Origin: an uncultured Chloroflexota bacterium
GTDB lineage: Bacteria; Chloroflexota; Dehalococcoidia; Lucifugimonadales; CAJWER01
DNA: 6,122 nucleotides
Assembly: GCA_913030785.1 (NCBI GenBank)
Contig: CAJWER010000184.1
Coordinates: 1-6,122 of the forward strand
Direction: 5' to 3'
Part shown: piece after piece, positions 1-3,973 of the stretch
How the letters are laid out: each line of letters starts with the position of its first letter
Position numbering within the stretch: the first letter of the stretch is position 1
The notes under the pieces: model-generated
Databases searched by the model: none
What the model saw: only the letters and a program-made list of their open reading frames with translations
What the model was told of the DNA's origin: nothing
Program-made: the position numbers and the translations under genes

Positions 1-977
1 CTGGCGTTCTGACCCTCCTTGCCAATTGCAAGAGAGAGCTGATGATCGGGGACCACCGCGATGGCAGACTTGTCCGTCTCGTTCATCTCAACTCGCATCA
101 CACTGGAGGGACCGAGGGCCCGAGCTATGTACTGCCCGGACTCCTTTTGCCACTGAACAACGTCAATTTTTTCGCCATGGAGCTCATTCACAATGTTCTG
201 AATGCGAATGCCTCGCAAGCCCACACAGGAGCCAACGGCATCTACGCCATCCTGTATCGCAAAGACAGCAACCTTGCTCCTAGAACCTGCCTCTCGCGCG
301 ATGTCCTTGATCTCGACGGAGCCGTTGTATATCTCCGGAACCTCCATCTCAAACAGCCGCCTCAGGAGAATTTGATCCGTCCTGGACACGATGATCTCAG
401 GACCCTTTACCGACTGACGGATAGATTGGAGAAGAACCTTCATCCGCTGCCCGACCCTGTAGCGCTCGAAAGACGCCTGCTCTGAAAACGGTAGAATCGC
501 CTCGGCACGACCCAACTCGACCACCACCTGTTTCGGCTCGATCTTCTGCACCGTAACGGTGAAGACCTCACCCTCTTTGTCAGCAAATTCCTTGAATACG
601 AGCTCCCGCTCCGCCTCCCTAAGACGCTGAATCACAACCTGCTTGGCAGTCTGGGCGGCAATGCGACCGCCAGTGTGCTCAAGATTCTCGGTCGGCACTT
701 CATCGCCAAGCTCTGCGTCCGCTTTGATCTTGCGTGCGTCCGCGACCGAGATCTCAATCTCGGGATCATCGACATCCTCGACCACCGTCTTTACGAGGCA
801 CACACTGACGCCGCCGTCACCGGGATCAAGGGTGACAGATATCTTTTGACCGGCCGCGATACTGTCCCGCCTGTAGGCGGACGCCAATGCTGCCTCGATC
901 GCCTCTAGCACGATCTCCCTGGGCAGATTGCGCTCGGCGGCAAGCTGTGTCAAAGCGATGATAAAATCGCTCTTCAT
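1..977 (-). CDS. nusA: Transcription termination/antitermination factor NusA (3' end outside window)
   Basis: NusA binds RNA polymerase and nascent RNA and modulates pausing, intrinsic termination and antitermination in the cytoplasm. I translated the minus strand from the ATG at 977-975; it stays open to the left edge, giving 325 residues. Seen in order: an N-terminal polymerase-binding domain (about 1-125, with LPREIVLEAIEAALASAYRR near 18-37), the link GGRIAAQTAKQVVIQRLREA (103-122), an S1 domain (about 133-200, KEGEVFTVTVQKIEP to GPEIIVSRT), KH1 (about 203-275, with the GLRGIRIQNIVNELHGEKID stretch at 253-272) and the start of KH2, ending in the hallmark QLSLAIGKEGQNA. Only the remainder of KH2 and any C-terminal tail are missing. 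The start is fixed by AAAGGAGG at 996-989, 11 nt upstream. The gene heads its own transcript: rimP, its usual upstream partner, is not there and a divergent gene occupies that side. Family assignment is near certain. Confidence 0.97.
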   Translation of the reverse strand, partial: MKSDFIIALTQLAAERNLPREIVLEAIEAALASAYRRDSIAAGQKISVTLDPGDGGVSVCLVKTVVEDVDDPEIEISVADARKIKADAELGDEVPTENLEHTGGRIAAQTAKQVVIQRLREAERELVFKEFADKEGEVFTVTVQKIEPKQVVVELGRAEAILPFSEQASFERYRVGQRMKVLLQSIRQSVKGPEIIVSRTDQILLRRLFEMEVPEIYNGSVEIKDIAREAGSRSKVAVFAIQDGVDAVGSCVGLRGIRIQNIVNELHGEKIDVVQWQKESGQYIARALGPSSVMRVEMNETDKSAIAVVPDHQLSLAIGKEGQNA

Positions 978-1005
978 AGTTGCAGCCACCTCCTTTGTCG
1001 CAACT
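978..1005 (-). promoter_or_regulatory. nusA ribosome binding site inside a hairpin loop
   Basis: On the minus strand the strong Shine-Dalgarno AAAGGAGG (996-989) sits in a 16-nt loop closed by a perfect 6-bp stem, AGTTGC (1005-1000) with GCAACT (983-978). The 3' arm directly abuts the ATG at 977. The base pairing is visible; a regulatory role is inference. Presentation in a loop could either favour ribosome access or offer a protein target. Confidence 0.5.
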
Positions 1006-1023
1006 CGAACTCCCCAACTAACT

Positions 1024-1050
1024 AAAAAAAGTGGGAACTAACCCACTTTT
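1024..1050 (-). terminator. Terminator-like hairpin in the nusA leader (possible attenuator)
   Basis: Read on the minus strand, AAAAGTGGG (1050-1042), loop TTAGTT (1041-1036) and CCCACTTTT (1035-1027) form a 9-bp stem, and the run of seven T ends at 1024. This is the layout of an intrinsic terminator, though the GC part of the stem is only 5 bp. It lies between the predicted nusA promoter and the nusA start, about 47 nt before the ATG, so it would act in the 5' leader and not at a gene end. On the plus strand the same hairpin is followed by CCAGTC, with no further U-tract. NusA stimulates weak intrinsic terminators, so autogenous attenuation is a reasonable inference. Confidence 0.55.
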
Positions 1051-1070
1051 CCAGTCACAAAACTTCCATT

Positions 1071-1093
1071 AAAAAGACCCCGACCAGGGGGTC
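1071..1093 (-). terminator. Second hairpin plus T5 overlapping the nusA transcription start
   Basis: The minus strand carries GACCCC (1093-1088), loop CTGGTC (1087-1082), GGGGTC (1081-1076) and then TTTTT (1075-1071). The stem is a perfect 6 bp. It begins directly after the predicted -10 (1099-1094), so a transcript starting near 1087 would lack the 5' arm. It can therefore act fully only on transcripts entering from further upstream, for instance antisense read-through from the VOC gene region. It may also be a chance structure or an initiation-region palindrome. Confidence 0.35.
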
Positions 1094-1122
1094 AGTATAC
1101 CATTTCGCCGCCCCTGACACAA
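1094..1122 (-). promoter_or_regulatory. Predicted sigma-70-type promoter for nusA
   Basis: Minus strand: -35 TTGTGT (1122-1117), 17-bp spacer, -10 TATACT (1099-1094). The -10 matches the TATAAT consensus at five of six positions; the -35 matches only in TTG. The expected start is near 1087, giving a leader of roughly 110 nt that contains the hairpins described nearby. Confidence 0.5.
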
Positions 1123-1185
1123 GCTGACCGGCAGCCCATCACACCATGGTCGACGGCTCAACCCAACCCAGTCCACCACGACAGC

Positions 1186-1214
1186 TTGACTCCAGTTTCG
1201 CTCTCATTTAGGGT
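1186..1214 (+). promoter_or_regulatory. Predicted sigma-70-type promoter for the VOC-family gene
   Basis: Plus strand: -35 TTGACT (1186-1191), 17-bp spacer, -10 TAGGGT (1209-1214). The -35 matches the TTGACA consensus at five of six positions; the -10 is weaker. The expected start near 1221 falls on the 8-bp palindrome GGTCGACC (1220-1227), and TGGTCGAC recurs at 1147-1154 between the two divergent promoters, so an operator role is possible. The resulting 5' UTR is about 78 nt. Confidence 0.45.
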
Positions 1215-1232
1215 ACTGTGGTCGACCGTTCG

Positions 1233-1248
1233 GTGGCCTCGCGGCCAC
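1233..1248 (+). other. Perfect hairpin in the 5' UTR of the VOC-family gene
   Basis: GTGGCC (1233-1238), tetraloop TCGC, GGCCAC (1243-1248): a perfect, GC-rich 6-bp stem near the 5' end of the predicted transcript. No U-tract follows, so it is not a terminator. It may stabilise the 5' end of the mRNA; that role is inferred. Confidence 0.4.
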
Positions 1249-1298
1249 TAGGAAGACGATACTACCGACCTCGATCTTACCCCCAAGGAGAGACACCC

Positions 1299-1715
1299 AT
1301 GCCCAGAATCAAGCACATAGGAATTTCCACTAACGACCCAGGGGTCTGCGCCGACTTCTACATCAATGCTTTCGGCCTAACCGAGGTTGAGCGAGATCCG
1401 GAAAACGAGTTCGCAGTCCTCAGCGACGGCTACATCAACATGACAATCCTCAAATTCAAATACGACCGATACGGCGGCGGCTCACCGGGCCTGCATCACT
1501 TCGGTGTCCAGGTAGAAGACCTGGACCAGACCCAGCAGATAATCCAGGACGAAGGAGGGACCGAGCTCACCTTCTGGAACGAGACCTATGGGAACAGCGA
1601 AGGGACACCCGACAACTGGGTCGGTGAGAAGAAATTCATGAGCCCGGAGGGCATCGCTATAGACGTCAACCCTTCAGGCTGGAAGACTCGCCCGGGTGGG
1701 AAAAGAGGCGAGTAG
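1299..1715 (+). CDS. VOC-superfamily (glyoxalase/bleomycin resistance/dioxygenase fold) protein
   Basis: A 138-residue cytoplasmic protein with two beta-alpha-beta3 modules of the vicinal oxygen chelate fold: module 1 about 1-56 (IKHIGISTNDP, then DFYINAFGL) and module 2 about 62-127 (GLHHFGVQVEDLD, then SPEGIAIDVNPSGW). Candidate metal ligands are His6, His67 and Asp122. The fourth position, usually an acidic residue at the end of module 1 (here INMTILKF, 46-53), is not acidic. That leaves a two-His-one-carboxylate set more like extradiol dioxygenases than four-ligand glyoxalase I. The substrate cannot be told. ATG 1299 is chosen because AAGGAG (1285-1290) lies 8 nt upstream and the fold starts immediately after it; the in-frame GTG at 1218 sits at the predicted transcription start and adds non-homologous residues. 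It is transcribed alone, divergent from nusA. Fold confident, function unknown. Confidence 0.88.
   Translation: MPRIKHIGISTNDPGVCADFYINAFGLTEVERDPENEFAVLSDGYINMTILKFKYDRYGGGSPGLHHFGVQVEDLDQTQQIIQDEGGTELTFWNETYGNSEGTPDNWVGEKKFMSPEGIAIDVNPSGWKTRPGGKRGE
1686..1713 (+). other. Hairpin spanning the stop codon of the VOC-family gene
   Basis: ACTCGCC (1686-1692) pairs with GGCGAGT (1707-1713), 7 bp with a 14-nt loop, ending at the TAG stop. An alternative, mutually exclusive pairing joins GAAGACT (1682-1688) with AGTCTTC (1721-1727). No U-tract follows, so an intrinsic terminator is doubtful; a 3'-end stabilising structure is equally possible. Confidence 0.3.
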
Positions 1716-1781
1716 CGCCCAGTCTTCTCACTCTCACTTCACAAGCGGCGGAATGCCCTACGATAGTCGTACCTCCGGGCA

Positions 1782-1799
1782 CGACGCCTATTGGTGTCG
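1782..1799 (+). other. Small hairpin in the intergenic region after the VOC-family gene
   Basis: CGACGCC (1782-1788), loop TATT, GGTGTCG (1793-1799): a 7-bp stem with one G-T wobble and no T-run on either strand. It could be part of a 3'-end structure for the VOC transcript. Little else can be said. Confidence 0.25.
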
Positions 1800-1827
1800 A
1801 TCGCAAGACCTCGGCCCACATCAATAG

Positions 1828-1860
1828 TCGGAACGCCCCTAAGGGGCTGCGCCGTTCCGA
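1828..1860. repeat. Nested inverted repeat upstream of the regulator promoter
   Basis: Perfect 8-bp arms TCGGAACG (1828-1835) and CGTTCCGA (1853-1860) enclose a second palindrome, CCCCT-A-AGGGG (1836-1846). It ends 11 bp before the predicted -35 of the DtxR-type gene. It has no T-tract on either strand, which argues against an intrinsic terminator. Position and symmetry fit a protein binding site, possibly for the regulator itself, although it does not match the DtxR/IdeR consensus beyond CCTAA/TTAGG half-site-like cores. Confidence 0.45.
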
Positions 1861-1871
1861 AACATACCGCG

Positions 1872-1901
1872 TTGACCTCCCTCGGCGACCCGTGGTACGC
1901 T
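1872..1901 (+). promoter_or_regulatory. Predicted sigma-70-type promoter for the DtxR-family gene
   Basis: -35 TTGACC (1872-1877), 18-bp spacer, -10 TACGCT (1896-1901). The expected transcription start is near 1908, about 28 nt before the ATG at 1936. This supports 1936 over a later start and shows the gene has its own promoter separate from the VOC gene. Confidence 0.5.
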
Positions 1902-1935
1902 CGATCCTCTTCCAACGCCCCTCCATGGCTACGAA

Positions 1936-2667
1936 ATGAAATCTCAGAAACCCGCTCCCGGCACCGACGAGACGTCTCCTCCTCGCCTTTCCATGGGCGT
2001 GGAGAACTACCTGCTATCGATCTATCAGCTCCAGGAAGAGGACGTTAGAGTCACGCCTACACAGCTTGCTGACAGGCTCAGGCAACTCCCTGAGGGCGAG
2101 GTTCTCGGGGCTACACTGCCCTCGGTCGGCGCCATGCTACGTCGTATGGTTCGTGACGGGCTTGTCGAGACCAACCGCAGCAAGGACGTGATCCTTACTC
2201 AGTCCGGACTAAACGAAGCCGAGGGCATGGTCCGCCGCCACCGACTCGCAAAAAGGGTGGTCGTAGACCTGCTCGGGGTTCCACCTCACATGGCACACGC
2301 CGAAGCGCATCGTCTGGAGCACGCCATTTCACCCTATCTCGCCGACAAGATCGACGAGAGGCTAGGCCACCCAACCACCTGCCCCTTCGGACACCCCATT
2401 CCAGGTAGCGGCTATTCGCCTGGTAGCAATGCCACGCCTCTCAGCCAGATGCCCCCCGGATCAACCGCGATCGTCGCCCGTGTACCTGACCAGGACCAGG
2501 AACTACTGCAGTACTTCGTGGAGAATGGGCTCATGCCCGGACAACGTGTGAAAGTGGTGGAGGCGGCCCCATACAGGGGCGTCGTCAGCCTCGACTGCGA
2601 TGGGGCCGAGGTCGTGGTGAGCTACGAGGTTGCGGAACGGATCTGGGCGGCTCTCGACGGGGAATAA
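1936..2667 (+). CDS. DtxR/MntR-family metal-dependent transcriptional regulator with C-terminal FeoA-like domain
   Basis: A 243-residue cytoplasmic DNA-binding protein. Seen in order: a variable N-terminus (1-19), winged helix (about 20-92, GVENYLLSIYQLQEED to KDVILTQSGL), dimerisation/metal-binding domain (about 93-157, RRHRLAKR, HAEAHRLEHAIS, CPFGHPIPG) and an SH3-like FeoA domain (about 170-240, LSQMPPGSTAIVARV to VVVSYEVAERIWAAL). This is the three-domain layout of DtxR/IdeR, which represses metal-uptake genes when Fe(II) or Mn(II) is bound. Aligned by eye to DtxR, the primary-site residues Met10/Cys102/Glu105/His106 become Asn24/His125/Glu128/His129, and ancillary Glu83 becomes Lys106, so metal preference cannot be read off. 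The helix-turn-helix carries about nine extra residues (LPEGEVLGA, 51-59) before the recognition helix. No Shine-Dalgarno is visible before ATG 1936 or the in-frame ATG 1993 (residue 20). Start uncertain; family confident. Confidence 0.92.
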   Translation: MKSQKPAPGTDETSPPRLSMGVENYLLSIYQLQEEDVRVTPTQLADRLRQLPEGEVLGATLPSVGAMLRRMVRDGLVETNRSKDVILTQSGLNEAEGMVRRHRLAKRVVVDLLGVPPHMAHAEAHRLEHAISPYLADKIDERLGHPTTCPFGHPIPGSGYSPGSNATPLSQMPPGSTAIVARVPDQDQELLQYFVENGLMPGQRVKVVEAAPYRGVVSLDCDGAEVVVSYEVAERIWAALDGE

Positions 2668-2677
2668 CTCTAGCTGG

Positions 2678-2704
2678 CACCCCCTCGCTCGAGAGGTGGA
2701 TTTT
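2678..2704 (+). terminator. Shared terminator between the regulator gene and the ACIII operon
   Basis: A 21-nt imperfect hairpin from CACCCCCTC (2678-2686) to GAGAGGTG (2691-2698) starts 10 nt after the regulator's TAA. On the plus strand it is followed by GATTTT (2699-2704), a short T-run. The hairpin also folds on the minus strand just after the actE stop (2710), but no T-run follows there. It fills most of the 42-bp gap between the converging genes, so it may serve both, better for the plus strand. Confidence 0.55.
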
Positions 2705-2709
2705 CGGAC

Positions 2710-3444
2710 CTATTGCGCTCGCAGGAAGGCGACCAGCGCCCAGCGATCTTCCTGGGACAGCAATTTCTTGAACGGAGGCATCGGAGACCTGCTCTCGAGG
2801 CCTGCGGATGTCAGAGCGAACCCCTGCCTGCCGCCATCTGAGATAAATGCATACAACTCACCGTCAGTGGCGTTCTGAGTCTGACCCAGCGTGAGGTCTG
2901 CAGGTATCGGACCCAGACTCTGTTCCTTCATCAGAGTCGCTACCGACCCGTCGCCCCCCAACGTCATTCCATGGCATACAGAGCAGTTGACCCTGTATAG
3001 CTCTGCGGCTCCGGCTGCATCATACGAATCAGCGATGTCCTCTGGTATCTCAATCAACTTGGCGTCGGCGACGGTAGGATACACCGGCTCGATTCTTATC
3101 ATCTCAGGTTGCGTTACCAGTCCAGGCCCGCCAAGACCAGAGAAGGCAACCGAATGGCTCGTGGGAAGCACTCGAGGCCCCTCCTGCACCCTGAAACTCG
3201 GCTGGTAGTGCATCTCGTTGAAGACCATCACCTTGTGAGAACCGGTCTTCTGTAGTACCGGAAGCTTGAATTCTGCGATTCCGTATATTTCCGTATCACC
3301 GGACGTCGAGTTGTAGCAGCCCGCCGCCATCAAGACGACGACGCAAGCCAACAAGAGTACGCGAACGCGATAACGCACGCTCGTCCATTTGGCAATTTGG
3401 CTCATGCCCCTACTCGACATGGCAGATGTGGAACGGCGTGCCAC
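2710..3444 (-). CDS. actE: Alternative complex III monohaem cytochrome c lipoprotein, ActE-type
   Basis: A membrane-anchored cytochrome c that would take part in electron flow from ACIII to the terminal oxidase or a soluble carrier on the outer side of the membrane. The 244-residue product starts with a basic stretch and a hydrophobic segment (about 29-42, VLLLACVVVLMAAGC), with Cys43 as the probable lipid-modified residue. A conserved ActE-like motif follows (MHYQPSF...QEGPRVLP, 78-94). One haem site is CSVCH (154-158), with Met222 in SPMPPF the likely distal ligand and a terminal helix QEDRWALVAFLRAQ. GTG at 3444 is chosen because GGGAGAG (3457-3451) lies 6 nt upstream and the start overlaps the actD stop as TAGTG. 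ATG at residues 9 or 14 would shorten the leader but lacks a well-placed Shine-Dalgarno. It is the last gene of the operon. A generic cytochrome c is the alternative, but motif and context favour ActE. Confidence 0.88.
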   Translation of the reverse strand: MARRSTSAMSSRGMSQIAKWTSVRYRVRVLLLACVVVLMAAGCYNSTSGDTEIYGIAEFKLPVLQKTGSHKVMVFNEMHYQPSFRVQEGPRVLPTSHSVAFSGLGGPGLVTQPEMIRIEPVYPTVADAKLIEIPEDIADSYDAAGAAELYRVNCSVCHGMTLGGDGSVATLMKEQSLGPIPADLTLGQTQNATDGELYAFISDGGRQGFALTSAGLESRSPMPPFKKLLSQEDRWALVAFLRAQ

Positions 3445-3962
3445 TATTCGCTCTCCCAGCTCCGCTTTACGTCTTCGGCTCCCGAATCAAACAGCACGGA
3501 CTCGGCGTTATCCATCTGGTCCTCGGCGCCGCTTATCACGACCCCAATATGGCCCTCTGTGATACGCGGGTCGTAGGCGCCCATGAAGAGCCGCGGCAAC
3601 CGCGACTCAAAAATTATTCCGAACACGGTAAACAAAATCGCCCCGAGCATCGTCCCCTCATACATGATGATCGCCATCGGAGGGATCGACAGCAATGGCT
3701 TGCCGCCAGTAACCAGCGGGACCGCGAGCTGCGTCCCCGCGGTCAGTAGCAAACCGACGATGAATCCGCACACCGCACCTATCAGAGGGAACCGATAGAG
3801 CTTGTGCACAGGTTCGGCCTCACCGAAGGTACCCTCCGGATACGGCGTCCCAGTGAGAACCTCATAGTTCCCCTGGGCATATCCCGCTGCCGCGACTGCA
3901 TCCATCGCGTCAGCGGCCGCGTCAACGTCGGTGAACAGCCCGATTACGCTTTTTTGTCCCAT
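3444..3962 (-). CDS. actD: Alternative complex III membrane subunit ActD (DUF3341)
   Basis: A small subunit with no cofactor that packs against the other membrane subunits of ACIII. From ATG 3962 it has 172 residues: a ferredoxin-like N-terminal half (MGQKSVIGLFTDVDAAADAM, then VLTGTPYPEG), the conserved KLYRFPL (54-60), then two membrane segments (about 60-83 and 96-118) separated by PLVTGGKPLLSIPPM, and a cytoplasmic C-terminal part ending in SGAEDVKRSWE. This is the standard DUF3341 layout and length. ATG 3962 is preferred because AGGG (3974-3971) lies 8 nt upstream and family members begin this way. The alternative GTG at 3977 would add MRAWV and overlap the actC stop as GTGA, but the purine-rich run before it sits too close to act as a ribosome site. 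Its stop overlaps the actE start by one base. Confidence 0.92.
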   Translation of the reverse strand: MGQKSVIGLFTDVDAAADAMDAVAAAGYAQGNYEVLTGTPYPEGTFGEAEPVHKLYRFPLIGAVCGFIVGLLLTAGTQLAVPLVTGGKPLLSIPPMAIIMYEGTMLGAILFTVFGIIFESRLPRLFMGAYDPRITEGHIGVVISGAEDQMDNAESVLFDSGAEDVKRSWESE

Positions 3963-3973
3963 TACCCAGGCCC

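Noticed and set aside
26..908. Several plus-strand open frames across the left end (26-283, 42-485, 643-849, 675-908)
   Set aside because: They lie antisense to an unmistakable NusA reading frame on the minus strand, and their products resemble no family and are low-complexity.
1218..1298. 27-codon N-terminal extension of the VOC protein from GTG 1218
   Set aside because: The GTG sits at the predicted transcription start, the extension crosses a hairpin, and a strong Shine-Dalgarno precedes ATG 1299.
1666..1926. Minus-strand open frame of 86 codons in the gap after the VOC gene
   Set aside because: Arg-rich product without family features, overlapping the VOC 3' end and the regulator promoter; no Shine-Dalgarno seen.
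2891..3208. Plus-strand open frame of 105 codons opposite actE
   Set aside because: It overlaps the cytochrome haem-binding region on the other strand and has no recognisable domain or Shine-Dalgarno.
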